A DNA stretch of 64,000 nt from Nakaseomyces glabratus (taxonomy: Eukaryota > Ascomycota > Saccharomycetes > Saccharomycetales > Saccharomycetaceae): NCBI RefSeq assembly GCF_010111755.1, contig NC_088961.1, positions 124,001 to 188,000 of the forward strand. The letters are read 5' to 3'. Numbering within the stretch: the first letter of the stretch is position 1; each line of letters opens with the position of its first letter. Below are positions 9,431 through 19,344 of the stretch, one piece after another. The notes under the pieces are model-generated. The model had not been told where the DNA came from, did no database searches, and saw only the letters and a program-made list of their open reading frames with translations. A program made the position numbers and the translations under genes.

Positions 9431-12217
9431 CTATTTCAAGGGTTCGTTTAAGAATGCAAGGATATCTATGTGTTCATCGTCATCATCATGGTTAGATGGT
9501 TGACTAACAGATGTACTGGCAGGTGGAGTAGTTTGTTTCGAAGTGCTTTCAGATACGGTACTTGTAGGTCTATCGGTATCTAGACGAGCAAATGAGACTT
9601 GTGAATTTCTGTTTGAAAACAAGTGCTCGTCAATTTTTGGAGTCTCTCTCATATAATGGTGCTCATCACTGGAAGGTATTTGTTGAGTTCTGAGATCAAA
9701 TGTAGGTAGTTTTGTATTGGTGTTTCTGATTGTGCTTGGATTTCTACTGTGTTTTCCAGCAGCCACTTGTGGAGTTGGCACTTGTGCATTTCTTTGAGTC
9801 AATGCATACGTTAAACCTGGAATCACAAAGTCATCTTCTTTGTATTTCATTCTTAGAACTCTATTGATCTCATCCAGATCAACACCATTCAGCATTGGGA
9901 ATAAATGGACCAACATCCAGAATGCAGATATCTTTAACTTATCTTGTGCATCATAGAAGGCATCCTCCCTTGAAGGAGATAAAGATGAGTCAGAGGTTAA
10001 TACATTTTCGGTTTCTGTGCTCCTCATCTTACCTTCTTTGGCGTTCTGATGAGACCTGAATTCTGGCAGTGGCTTACCAGAGTAATACTGGTCCCAGAAT
10101 TCATTATCCCAGCAGTTATCTTCATAATCAAAATCTAGCTTGAAAGCACCAATAAAAGTTCTATAAACGTACCACAAACATCTCTTCCACCATTCCTTTT
10201 GATGGCTCCAACATTGTCTTTTTAGCCACTTCCCACGGTAATACCAACCTCTTCTTCCAAGTTTGGTTTTCCTGTAAAACAACATGTCCTGTTCACTCAT
10301 CTCACCTTTCAATATAAATTTATCAAGTAATACTTTCTTTTCCACTCTTTCCCATGTATGTCTCCAAGGCTTTTCTCTGTAAAAAAAGACCATAGAATTC
10401 ACAATGCAGGCTAAAGGTCTTGTAAAAGTATCCAGGTATGTGACCCACATAACAGGGCCATGTTTCTCCTCGTAGTTATACTGTAAACAGTCAGCAATAA
10501 TAGGGAAAACCCAAAGCGCCAAATATGAGCAAGGATAAATGAAAATCGACCTGACATTCTTTTGAATTTGAGATCTCCTCTTCTTCATATTTTGGTACAT
10601 TTCTCTTTGGAAATTCTTTTTAACATCGTCGATTTCATTTGCTCCAACTATCCTTCTTTCATCTCCCAAAGGAGGGACAACTGAGTTGTCCATAGGTGAT
10701 ATACCTTTACTCAAGTCTTCCATTTGATAAGCAACTGGGTTTTGAGTTTCTGAGTCTTCACCATCTGGGATGGGAGTACTAAATATTTCAGTTAGGCCGT
10801 TTTCCAATAATGAGTCGATATTAGATTCATCACTAGCATCAGAAAATCTCCTTGAATGTCCTGACCTCCTATCTGTTGAATGGATACTCATATGTTTCCT
10901 TAATGATGACAGCTTTGAAAGAGGGTTATTAAAAGTTTCTTTAGGTGTTTCCAGATCAGCCATTTCAATGTCTTTGTCTTCTGCCTTATTTTCAACCTGA
11001 TCTTGGTTTTGGTTTTGTATTTGTTCTCTTACTGCATTTCTTTCTTGGGCATTCTTAGAATTCTTATATTTTAAGATTTGAAGGCCTTGATGGTACTTGT
11101 CATAATCTTCATTATCAGCTTTATTTGCTCCATACGCATATGAAGATCCACTGCTATAAATTGAATAACTTCTGGTCGACAATTCGGAGTCATCACTGAT
11201 ATCTTCCATCGATAATGTGAAGAAATTTTTGAAAGATTTGATGATGCCCATAAACAATGGTGATATATATCTCTTCATCAGCCATTTTATAGTACCAAAT
11301 TTGGAAGATCTCAAGATTCTGTCCTCCTCATGGCGCGCTTCCTCCTGCTCATGCTTAAAATCCTTTAACTGATTTTTGATTTTTCGTATCTTGCTTGACA
11401 CGTATAGATATATGCTAATATAGATGGCAATAATTGTTATTACCAAAAAGTATCTGGGACCCCAACTTAGGACGATCTTATACCAGAGTGGTCTTGGTGG
11501 CAAATAGCACCAAGCACTCCACGGTTTATAGCCTCCGATTCTAGGTTTGAATGGGAAGTCGTAGTTGTTATTATCTAGCACAACAGCGTCTCTTTCTGCT
11601 TGTGTCCACTTATGCAATTTGTTATAATTTATGAAAGCCAGGCTCGCCAGCACGCTCGGTATCAAAGCTGTCATCGGCCAGATATAGCCCCTCACTTTGT
11701 ATAGCCCACCTTCCATGTTACCCGTTTTGGCGTTCCTCCACTTCCAGTTCGGTTTAAATATAAGTAATGCAAAATGTATGGCGAAGACCATGATAGCAAT
11801 ATCAGCACCTTCTGTCGCGTATGCAGTAAGCCAACCGAGTGTATTAAAGAACGCCGGCGTCGCATACACATAGTTATTGTTTAGAATAATCGCGGGGTAT
11901 ATCATCAGAATTAGAGCCTTTATGAAATCGCAGATGATCAGAAACAGAATCAAATCATGTCTGAACACTTTTCGCCTCTTGTCAATATTCAGCATACAGT
12001 ATATACCAACTACACCACCAAATATCGACAACGCAGACGCAGTGATCGCCACCACCCTGATCCTGTACAGCTGCCCCGCGTTAAACGTCGAAAACATGCC
12101 GGGAAGCCCCAGCGCCAAGTTCACCGTAGTGGTGTTCAGCGTGGACATAGCCTCCCGCACAGACGTCTTAAGGCTCGGCACCTCCGTCACATTAAAATTC
12201 GCCAGCGCGTCCAGCAT
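9431..12217 (-). CDS. GPR1: Plasma-membrane G-protein-coupled receptor Gpr1
   Basis: 928 residues, against about 961 in S. cerevisiae Gpr1. The receptor senses glucose/sucrose and acts through Gpa2 on the cAMP-PKA pathway. The N-terminus is extracellular with NxT sites. Hydrophobic segments lie at about 54-76, 88-112, 125-155, 178-197 and 248-273, then two more at about 553-572 and 588-607, giving seven. The third cytoplasmic loop (about 275-550) is very long, charged and Asn/Gln/Ser-rich, as in yeast Gpr1. The long C-terminal tail includes a Trp-rich segment (RRGWYYRGKWLKRQCW) and the family's conserved end region. The start is the ATG at 12217. Position matches YDL035C. Confidence 0.95.
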   Translation of the reverse strand: MLDALANFNVTEVPSLKTSVREAMSTLNTTTVNLALGLPGMFSTFNAGQLYRIRVVAITASALSIFGGVVGIYCMLNIDKRRKVFRHDLILFLIICDFIKALILMIYPAIILNNNYVYATPAFFNTLGWLTAYATEGADIAIMVFAIHFALLIFKPNWKWRNAKTGNMEGGLYKVRGYIWPMTALIPSVLASLAFINYNKLHKWTQAERDAVVLDNNNYDFPFKPRIGGYKPWSAWCYLPPRPLWYKIVLSWGPRYFLVITIIAIYISIYLYVSSKIRKIKNQLKDFKHEQEEARHEEDRILRSSKFGTIKWLMKRYISPLFMGIIKSFKNFFTLSMEDISDDSELSTRSYSIYSSGSSYAYGANKADNEDYDKYHQGLQILKYKNSKNAQERNAVREQIQNQNQDQVENKAEDKDIEMADLETPKETFNNPLSKLSSLRKHMSIHSTDRRSGHSRRFSDASDESNIDSLLENGLTEIFSTPIPDGEDSETQNPVAYQMEDLSKGISPMDNSVVPPLGDERRIVGANEIDDVKKNFQREMYQNMKKRRSQIQKNVRSIFIYPCSYLALWVFPIIADCLQYNYEEKHGPVMWVTYLDTFTRPLACIVNSMVFFYREKPWRHTWERVEKKVLLDKFILKGEMSEQDMLFYRKTKLGRRGWYYRGKWLKRQCWSHQKEWWKRCLWYVYRTFIGAFKLDFDYEDNCWDNEFWDQYYSGKPLPEFRSHQNAKEGKMRSTETENVLTSDSSLSPSREDAFYDAQDKLKISAFWMLVHLFPMLNGVDLDEINRVLRMKYKEDDFVIPGLTYALTQRNAQVPTPQVAAGKHSRNPSTIRNTNTKLPTFDLRTQQIPSSDEHHYMRETPKIDEHLFSNRNSQVSFARLDTDRPTSTVSESTSKQTTPPASTSVSQPSNHDDDDEHIDILAFLNEPLK

Positions 12218-12632
12218 TTACGTATGTATGTGTAATCTTAACGCCTTCGCAGTCCACAGTCACAGTTCACTTTCTCTTATCAATAATATCCCTTGTCCTT
12301 CGTACCGTTGTATTCCCAACCTACCTTATTTGCTATTGTATAGCTGTGCCTTATACCTGGCCTATACAGTGCGATGCCAGTCTTGTAACTTGGCGCCTGG
12401 TGCCCATTGCTCCTTCCAACTTCAAATTTTTTTCTTCTGCTTTTCATTGTTTCGCCCAGTGGGGGGGGCCTCATCAACAACAGTGTTTGTGGGCATTGTT
12501 TGGTTCTTTACACACAGAAATTCACGTACAACGGGTTATCATGACACACGCATCTGCCATTGTTATAGCATAGTAGTCATAGCAATAGTCTCTTCTCTGG
12601 TGTTGGATGTAAGCTATTTAGTTTATATATAT
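12218..12632. other. Intergenic, GPR1 promoter / SLM3 3' region
   Basis: Holds a run of eight G at 12461-12468 (C8 on the GPR1 strand) and AT-rich blocks. No other gene is seen. Confidence 0.6.
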
Positions 12633-13853
12633 TTACATGATTGGTCCGCTGCCTAGGATGCGGTTCTGGGAGAGCAGGCAGCAGAACTGGCCTGGCGCCA
12701 TCGCGCGCTGTGGTCTTTGGAACTGCAGGTGGAACTCATCGGCATCGGTGTTTATGCTGATGAGGGGCTCTGGTTCCATCAAGGAGCGGTATCGCGCACG
12801 TAGTTCTCCTCTTTGTAGAGCCTCTGTAATCGCCTTGCGTATGGTCTGCGGTTCGCCGAGGTATTCGAAGTCTTGTATGCGCAATTTGTCGCGGTAGAGC
12901 TGCGGGTTCTCTCGCCCACGCACTATCACTATCTCGTTGGTTGCGGGTATCTTCTCGCTGACGTACCAGGCCCCTGTGTAGCGTGGGTCTGCCTGCGGTA
13001 GCGATATCCCGTCACCAATCTTCTGGCCCAGTGTATACGACCACAGGCCCTTGTGTGTGCCCCACACTGTCTTCTCGCCTGTGGGCTCCACGGTGATCAC
13101 ATTGCCCGGTTTGTTGGTCAGGTAGTGCTCTAAAAACTTGTTGAACTTCTTGTGCTGTGAGTTGTTAACGAAGCATATCCCCTGGGAATCCCGCTTGTTA
13201 GCGGTGGGCAGTTGCAACTCGCGAGCCATGTCTCTAACTTCCGGTTTAGTCAGATGGCCCATCGGGAGCACCAGCCTGGGCAGGATTCCGCCGTTGATCT
13301 GCGACAGATAATAGCTCTGGTCCTTCTGTGGGTAGTATCCTCGCAGTAAGTGGTACTCCTTGGATTCTAAGTGCTGTAGCACTCGGGAGTAATGGCCAGT
13401 AACCAGATGGTAGTTATCATGGCCGTACTTCTGGTCCAAGTAGCTCTTCAACTTCCCAAATTTGACGAACTTGTTACACCCAATATCAGGGTTGGGTGTC
13501 CTGCCTTGGTCGTATTCCTGTAACATGGGCTCAAAGACATCTATCCAGTAGTCACTCTCGAAGTTTACCTTCTCGACGGGCACGCCTAAAAAGTCACCGA
13601 GCTTCGCAACGTCCTTCCAGTCCTTCTCATAGCAGGGCTCCTCTGCAATAGATTCCAGTGCCTGCGATTCGGACCAATTCTGCATATACACACCTGTGGC
13701 CTTCGGATAATGGGCAAACAATGCAGCTGCAACACTCGAGTCAACTCCCCCAGACATCGCTATTACTACATTGTCAAACTTTGCAGGCACATGCTGCGGG
13801 CTGTATCCAGGCACCACCCGTCCACGAGCCAGTCGCAGAAACTTCTCTAACAT
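12633..13853 (-). CDS. SLM3: Mitochondrial tRNA 2-thiouridylase (MnmA/Mtu1 family)
   Basis: 406 residues from the ATG at 13853 (MLEKFLRLARGRVVPGY); an in-frame TTG 30 bases upstream is not credible. The N-terminus looks like a mitochondrial presequence. The enzyme thiolates the wobble uridine (s2U34) of mitochondrial tRNA Lys, Glu and Gln. Visible motifs are the ATP-pyrophosphatase loop SGGVDSS (34-40) and two catalytic cysteines, C126 in NPDIGCN and C227 in DSQGICF. This is the MnmA pattern. It is divergent from DBP10 across 294 bases, as YDL033C/YDL031W are. The gene is visibly more GC-rich than its neighbours. Confidence 0.95.
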   Translation of the reverse strand: MLEKFLRLARGRVVPGYSPQHVPAKFDNVVIAMSGGVDSSVAAALFAHYPKATGVYMQNWSESQALESIAEEPCYEKDWKDVAKLGDFLGVPVEKVNFESDYWIDVFEPMLQEYDQGRTPNPDIGCNKFVKFGKLKSYLDQKYGHDNYHLVTGHYSRVLQHLESKEYHLLRGYYPQKDQSYYLSQINGGILPRLVLPMGHLTKPEVRDMARELQLPTANKRDSQGICFVNNSQHKKFNKFLEHYLTNKPGNVITVEPTGEKTVWGTHKGLWSYTLGQKIGDGISLPQADPRYTGAWYVSEKIPATNEIVIVRGRENPQLYRDKLRIQDFEYLGEPQTIRKAITEALQRGELRARYRSLMEPEPLISINTDADEFHLQFQRPQRAMAPGQFCCLLSQNRILGSGPIM

Positions 13854-13960
13854 TGCATAAGCTCTGAGCTCTGAGATCCACAAATATAGCTCTAAACTGC
13901 TCTATATGTATATACAAACACCCTTCTTTGAATCAATGCTTCTATCTTCACATGATCCGC

Positions 13961-14012
13961 CTCATCGCTGCGAGTGAAAAATTCTGAGAAAAACTGAAAA
14001 TTTTGCGATGAG
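13961..14012 (+). promoter_or_regulatory. Double PAC/RRPE ribosome-biogenesis promoter block
   Basis: Between divergent SLM3 and DBP10 lie CTCATCGC (13961-13968), TGAAAAATTC (13975-13984), TGAAAATTTT (13995-14004) and GCGATGAG (14005-14012). Two PAC cores thus flank two RRPE cores within 52 bases, about 140 bases before the DBP10 start. This is the classic Dot6/Tod6 plus Stb3 architecture. SLM3, 108 bases away on the other side, may be affected as well. Confidence 0.75.
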
Positions 14013-14147
14013 CATCTAAAGTTATAATAGTGGTACAGAGAGGCATTGCTTGGGTTAACTGTATAAATTGTGACTGGGTACTGTTGCCTTATAGTCTACT
14101 CGATTGTATAGATTATTACCAACAAGCTTGAGTTTCAACTGTGCAAA

Positions 14148-17057
14148 ATGGTTAAGAACTTGAAGAGAAAAGAGCGCGATGAGCACGAGTCTGACAGCGA
14201 TGAGGAGATTGATATTGCTGGTAATCTAGTTGCAGATGGCTCTGACTCCGAGAGTGACGACTCTTCGGATGGTAGCGACGAGGAAGTACAGGATGTGATA
14301 GAGTATAGTAGTGATGAGGAGGAGCCTGCCAAACCTGCCAAAGCAGTAAAGAAAAAGGTAGAAGACAAGTCCTTCCCTAGCTTAGAGTTGTCGGATGATG
14401 AAGATGAGAAGAAGAAAGTGGATAACGATGATGACGATGTGAATGCATACTTCTCAGTGAACACAGATGCTAAATCCAAACACAAGAAAGGTAGTTTTGC
14501 CAGTTTCGGTCTATCGAAGTTGATCCTGGTGAACATCTCAAAGAGAGGTTTCCGTCAGCCTACACCAATTCAAAGAAAGACTATACCTTTAATTCTGCAG
14601 AACAGAGACATTGTTGGTATGGCAAGAACCGGTTCCGGTAAAACAGCGGCATTCGTGTTGCCAATGATTGAGAAACTGAAAACACATTCAAGTAAAATAG
14701 GTGCTCGTGCGATCATTCTATCTCCATCAAGAGAATTGGCCATGCAAACACATTCGGTGTTTAAAGAATTCTCAAGAGGTACTCATTTGAGAAGTGTCTT
14801 ACTGACTGGTGGTGATTCTTTAGAAGACCAATTTGGTATGATGATGACAAATCCCGATGTAATCATCGCCACACCAGGTAGATTCCTGCATTTAAAGGTT
14901 GAAATGAACTTGGACCTGAAAAGTGTTGAGTACGCAGTATTTGATGAAGCTGATAGACTGTTTGAAATGGGTTTCCAAGAACAACTTAACGAATTATTAG
15001 CTGCTTTGCCAAGTAGCAGACAAACTTTATTATTCTCAGCCACTTTGCCTACATCTCTGGTAGATTTTGCCAAAGCCGGTTTGGTTAACCCTGTTCTGGT
15101 TAGATTAGATGCAGAATCGAAGATCAGTGACAACTTAGAAATGTTATTTTTATCGACAAAGAATGATGAAAGAGAAGCCAACCTTTTGTATATATTGCAA
15201 GAAGTTATAAAATTACCGCTAGCAACACCGGAGCAGATCAAACAGCTGAATGACAATAAAGCGGATGACAGTGATGAAAGTGCTGAGGAAGATGAAGACA
15301 AGAAGCGTAGAAAGAGGAAAAGTTTTAACAGAAAGGCAATGCCTAAGGCCAACGAGCTACCTTCTGAAAAGGCTACTGTTGTTTTCGTGCCAACAAGACA
15401 TCATGTTGAATACTTATCAAACTTGTTAAAAGATTGTGGCTACTTAGTCTCCTATATCTACGGTGCGCTAGACCAGCATGCCCGTAAAAGTCAACTTTAC
15501 AATTTCAGAATAGGTCTGACATCCATTTTAGTTGTCACAGATGTTGCCGCTAGAGGTGTGGATATTCCAATGTTGGCTAATGTGGTTAACTATTCTCTAC
15601 CAGCTTCTTCTAAGATTTTCATTCACCGTGTCGGTAGAACTGCTAGAGCTGGTAACAGAGGTTGGGCTTATTCTATAGTATCTGAAAATGAATTACCATA
15701 TCTGCTAGATTTAGAACTGTTCCTAGGTAGAAAGATTCTTTTGACACCAATGTATGAGGCACTAGAAAGATTATCAAAGGAGAAGTGGGTTGCAGAAGGT
15801 AATGATGAAACGTTATTCCAATCACCAAAGATTTCTTATACAAGTCGTATGGTACTCGGTTCATGTCCTAGACTGGATATTGAAGCTCTTTCAGAGCTTT
15901 ACAATAACTTAATGAAGTCTAACTTTGATCTTGATATGGCTAAGAAAACAGCTTTGAAAGCAGAAAAGTTGTATTTCAGGACTAGAACTTCTGCCTCTCC
16001 AGAATCCCTGAAGAGAAGTAAAGAAATCATCTCATCGGGTTGGGATGAACAGAATGTTCTATTTGGTAAAAACTTGGAAAAGGAAAAGAATGCATTCCTA
16101 GAAAAGTTGCAAAATAGAAGGAATAAGGAAACTGTCTTTGAATTTACCAGAAATCCTGAGGACGAGATGGCCAATCTAATGCATAGAAGAAGGCGTGCTA
16201 TTGCGCCAATTCAAAGAAAAGCTAAGGAGAGGAAAGAGCTTTTGGAAAAGGAGCGTATGGCAGGTCTAACTCACGCTCTGGAAGATGAGATTTTGAAAGG
16301 TGACGATGCTGAGGTCGGGTATACTGTCACTGAGGATACTTTGAAGGCGTTCGAAGATGCAGACACTATCTTAGCAGAACAAGAGAACGCTAGTAAGAAA
16401 AAGAAGAAAACTTTCAGAGATCCAAACTTCTTTTTGAGCCACTACGCACCAGCAAATGAGATCCAAGACAAGCAATTAGAACTTTCTGGTGGATTCATCA
16501 ATGAAGCAGCTCAATCTGCCTATGATCTGAACAGTGACGATAAGGTCCAAGTTCATAAGCAAACTGCCACGGTGAAGTGGGACAAGAAGAGAAAGAAGTA
16601 TGTTAACATGAATGGTATTGACAATAAGAAGTACATCATTGGTGAAAGTGGACAAAAGATTGCAGCAAGTTTCAGATCTGGTAAGTTTGATGAATGGTCT
16701 AAGGCCAGAAAGCTGGCACCATTGAAGACAGGTGCCAATGAGTCTTCTATTCCGTCTAACCTATTGGTTGATCCAACTCGTGGCCCTGGTAAGTCGGGTT
16801 CAAAACTACCTAACGGTAAGTTCAAGCACAAATTGGAAAAGGCACCAAGACTCCCAGATAAAAAGAGAGACGATTACCACAAGCAAAAGAAGAAGGTTGA
16901 GAGTGCTCTTGAAAGAGGTATTGCTGTTAAGGGCTACAACAACGCTCCAGCTTTCAAGAGTGAATTGAAATCTGTTGCTCAAATTAGAAAGGACAGAAAG
17001 ACCAAGGAGAATAGGCACGCAAAGAACGCAAGACCAAGCAAGAAGAGAAAGTTCTAA
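14148..17057 (+). CDS. DBP10: DEAD-box ATP-dependent RNA helicase Dbp10 (60S ribosome assembly)
   Basis: 969 residues, against about 995 in S. cerevisiae. This nucleolar helicase is needed for 60S subunit maturation. An acidic N-terminus (EDEKKKVDNDDDD) precedes the core. Helicase motifs visible are the Q-motif (TPIQRKTIP), Walker A ARTGSGKT (159-166), DEAD (266-269), SAT near 296 and HRVGRTAR near 492. An acidic/basic insert lies between the RecA lobes. The lysine-rich C-terminus ends NARPSKKRKF, a likely nucleolar signal. The start is the ATG at 14148. The strong PAC/RRPE promoter block agrees with the role. PRP9 follows in tandem, as in YDL031W/YDL030W. Confidence 0.96.
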   Translation: MVKNLKRKERDEHESDSDEEIDIAGNLVADGSDSESDDSSDGSDEEVQDVIEYSSDEEEPAKPAKAVKKKVEDKSFPSLELSDDEDEKKKVDNDDDDVNAYFSVNTDAKSKHKKGSFASFGLSKLILVNISKRGFRQPTPIQRKTIPLILQNRDIVGMARTGSGKTAAFVLPMIEKLKTHSSKIGARAIILSPSRELAMQTHSVFKEFSRGTHLRSVLLTGGDSLEDQFGMMMTNPDVIIATPGRFLHLKVEMNLDLKSVEYAVFDEADRLFEMGFQEQLNELLAALPSSRQTLLFSATLPTSLVDFAKAGLVNPVLVRLDAESKISDNLEMLFLSTKNDEREANLLYILQEVIKLPLATPEQIKQLNDNKADDSDESAEEDEDKKRRKRKSFNRKAMPKANELPSEKATVVFVPTRHHVEYLSNLLKDCGYLVSYIYGALDQHARKSQLYNFRIGLTSILVVTDVAARGVDIPMLANVVNYSLPASSKIFIHRVGRTARAGNRGWAYSIVSENELPYLLDLELFLGRKILLTPMYEALERLSKEKWVAEGNDETLFQSPKISYTSRMVLGSCPRLDIEALSELYNNLMKSNFDLDMAKKTALKAEKLYFRTRTSASPESLKRSKEIISSGWDEQNVLFGKNLEKEKNAFLEKLQNRRNKETVFEFTRNPEDEMANLMHRRRRAIAPIQRKAKERKELLEKERMAGLTHALEDEILKGDDAEVGYTVTEDTLKAFEDADTILAEQENASKKKKKTFRDPNFFLSHYAPANEIQDKQLELSGGFINEAAQSAYDLNSDDKVQVHKQTATVKWDKKRKKYVNMNGIDNKKYIIGESGQKIAASFRSGKFDEWSKARKLAPLKTGANESSIPSNLLVDPTRGPGKSGSKLPNGKFKHKLEKAPRLPDKKRDDYHKQKKKVESALERGIAVKGYNNAPAFKSELKSVAQIRKDRKTKENRHAKNARPSKKRKF

Positions 17058-17535
17058 GTGCTTCATAGGTCTAGTGCATTACCTTTTACTCTGTTCTAGG
17101 TTTATCATCATTCCACATATTCAAGCATTTCATTATTTTTAATATTTCAACAACTTGCATTTCGGAAATTCTCTCGTTATTTAAATTAGTACTTTGTAAT
17201 TCTCAATAATTGTACAATAAATATGCAAAGCACCAATTTCAAAGATATTGTATATAATGTATTTATTGTCTGTAGTGGCCATTACATCTTTGTTCATCCT
17301 AAGTTACCCATAGTGGTTCGAAGTTGTTTTCGGATTTCAAGAGAAACTGCGATGCGATGAGCTTGAAAAAGTGAAAAGTTGTTATTAAATTAAACAGTAT
17401 TTGTACAAAGGCTTTTGCAAGTAATTCACGCTGGTTATAGATAGCAGGTCTTTGAACGGTTGTTAATTGTGGTGCTTTTCTTCTTAGATTGGATAGTGTT
17501 TCAGCGATTTTGTATTGGAGTCTTCAGATTTTGTT
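17058..17535. other. Intergenic, DBP10-PRP9
   Basis: AT-rich 3' region of DBP10, then the PRP9 promoter with a PAC core at 17354-17361. No gene is seen. Confidence 0.6.
17354..17361 (+). promoter_or_regulatory. PAC element upstream of PRP9
   Basis: GCGATGAG followed by the A-rich CTTGAAAAAGTGAAAAG, a weak RRPE-like stretch, 175 bases before the PRP9 start codon. This is the same element class as before PRP11, DBP10, NOP1 and NCL1. Confidence 0.55.
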
Positions 17536-19086
17536 ATGGAGCTGGATACAGTAAGGTCTCTGCTGGAAGACATTGAAGTGATTGAAGATGCCATCTCTTC
17601 TAGATTTCAGAGAAATCCAGAGTTATATTACGACTATAGAATTCATCTAGAGGGTATTAGAGACGATATACCGAAGCTGGGATTGGATGACGACAGGATG
17701 GTTAATAAGATATACAAAGCTAGGAAGCACAAGAGGACATTGAAACAAAAGAGAACCCAACAGTATGAGATAAACACCTTCCTAGACGATATATTCAAGA
17801 AGAATAAGTATATTTTGAAAGTCAGAAATCAGTTAAAAAGTGATGGGTTGAAGTATAAGGACTCTGAGTGCAAATTTGAACTGTTAAAGAAATTGCTAGG
17901 TGATGAACCAACTGAAGACGAAGACGAAGACGACTCTATCTCCAAAAGTAATTCTAGCAGATTACTTGATATTGATGAAACCATTAATAGGTATAATATG
18001 AATCTAGGTAATGGTAAGTTGGTCTCTGAGAGATGTTCTTTGCTTGATATCAATACAATTTTCCAGAAGGATGAGCAAGATGGATTTATTATAGATTTTG
18101 AACCGCTATACAGAAGATGGCTGAATATTGTCAAGGATGGTACCCTCACATATCCGAAATTTATATCTAACTTGGAGAAATTTATTGATGACAAGAAATA
18201 TTTATTGGATCCCGTTATGGACCGCAAGACAAAGGGTTACTGTGAGTTTGTGGTAGAGGCCTGTGACTTTGTTGAGACGCAATACTTCAAAAGAAATATT
18301 TTGTTAAATGAGGAGCAAATAAAGGGTAAATTGCATCGTGATTTTGAAAACCATGTTACGAAAGCAATTATTACAGAGTCAGGTATCTATTACTGCCTCT
18401 ATTGTGATAAGATGTTCAATAGCGCACATATATATGATAGCCACCGGACGGGCAAAGCTCACTCAAAAAGTGTGAGCAACTACCACGATTCTTTCAGAGC
18501 TGAGTTCAAGTTGCATGTATACGTGTCTTGTATGCGAGAGGAGTTTGAAAACACAAAAGAGTATGTAGACAGAAAGATGGCGTTCACTAACAAGGAGAGA
18601 CTGGAAGAAATGGAGAAACTAACACAAGAGTACCATAGGCCCGTCTATGACCCTACCGAAAAGGAAGGTGATGTAGAGGAAGACAATAGCAAATCCAAAA
18701 CAAAGGATGAACTCAAAGAAATGCTGGGGCTTGGTGAAGACATGCCACTTGGACCAGATGGATTGCCTATTCCATACTGGCTATACAAACTACAAGGCCT
18801 GGACGTGGGCCAAGAGTGTGAGATATGTGGAAACCAGGTGTACAAGGGCCACAAGAACTTCGACAAGCACTTTAGCGGGCCAACACACACCTACCACCTC
18901 AAGTGCCTCGGTATAGAGCCGTCCAGTGCCTTCCAAGGTATCACGAAGATCAAAGAAGCCCAGGCCCTTTGGAAACAAATGCAGCGCAACACTACACAAG
19001 AGCTAGCCGAAGAAGTCGAAGACAAAGAAGGCAACGTCATGAGCAAAGATATATACGAAGAACTAAAGAAACAAGGCCTGGTGTGA
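17536..19086 (+). CDS. PRP9: SF3a subunit Prp9, U2 snRNP splicing factor
   Basis: 516 residues from the ATG at 17536 (MELDTVRSLLEDIEV); the in-frame TTG at 17515 is rejected as start. S. cerevisiae Prp9 has about 530. Prp9 (SF3A3/SAP61) joins Prp11 and Prp21 in SF3a, which prepares U2 snRNP for branch-site binding. The N-terminal helices are family-like (NPELYYDYRIH). Two C2H2 fingers are visible: one near residues 285-310 (YYCLYCDKMF, then HRTGKAH) and one near 425-450 (CEICGNQVY, then HFSGPTHTYH). The second is followed by the highly conserved CLGIEPSSAFQGITKIKEA. The protein ends KKQGLV, as in S. cerevisiae. Confidence 0.96.
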   Translation: MELDTVRSLLEDIEVIEDAISSRFQRNPELYYDYRIHLEGIRDDIPKLGLDDDRMVNKIYKARKHKRTLKQKRTQQYEINTFLDDIFKKNKYILKVRNQLKSDGLKYKDSECKFELLKKLLGDEPTEDEDEDDSISKSNSSRLLDIDETINRYNMNLGNGKLVSERCSLLDINTIFQKDEQDGFIIDFEPLYRRWLNIVKDGTLTYPKFISNLEKFIDDKKYLLDPVMDRKTKGYCEFVVEACDFVETQYFKRNILLNEEQIKGKLHRDFENHVTKAIITESGIYYCLYCDKMFNSAHIYDSHRTGKAHSKSVSNYHDSFRAEFKLHVYVSCMREEFENTKEYVDRKMAFTNKERLEEMEKLTQEYHRPVYDPTEKEGDVEEDNSKSKTKDELKEMLGLGEDMPLGPDGLPIPYWLYKLQGLDVGQECEICGNQVYKGHKNFDKHFSGPTHTYHLKCLGIEPSSAFQGITKIKEAQALWKQMQRNTTQELAEEVEDKEGNVMSKDIYEELKKQGLV

Positions 19087-19344
19087 CCCAAAAGTGTATA
19101 GTAACTCAGCTTTGTAATATTGCTACTCTCTCTATCTCACTACTCTATTAGCATTCATATCATATATCACAAATAACGACATACTTTTCCTCGAGGGACA
19201 AATTTGGCCGGGAAGCCTGTTGGCAATCCCCTATAAGAAGACAGCAAAAGCTATAAGGCTGAGGTAGTTGTTGCATCAGAGTGGAGTTAACCTGTATTTA
19301 GCGGCTACTCAAACGCATAGAAAACACTCTAGATTGAAGGAATA

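Noticed and set aside
14783..15352. 189-codon minus-strand ORF inside DBP10
   Set aside because: It lies within the helicase core on the opposite strand. Its Ser/Leu-rich translation is typical of antisense to acidic/lysine-rich coding sequence.
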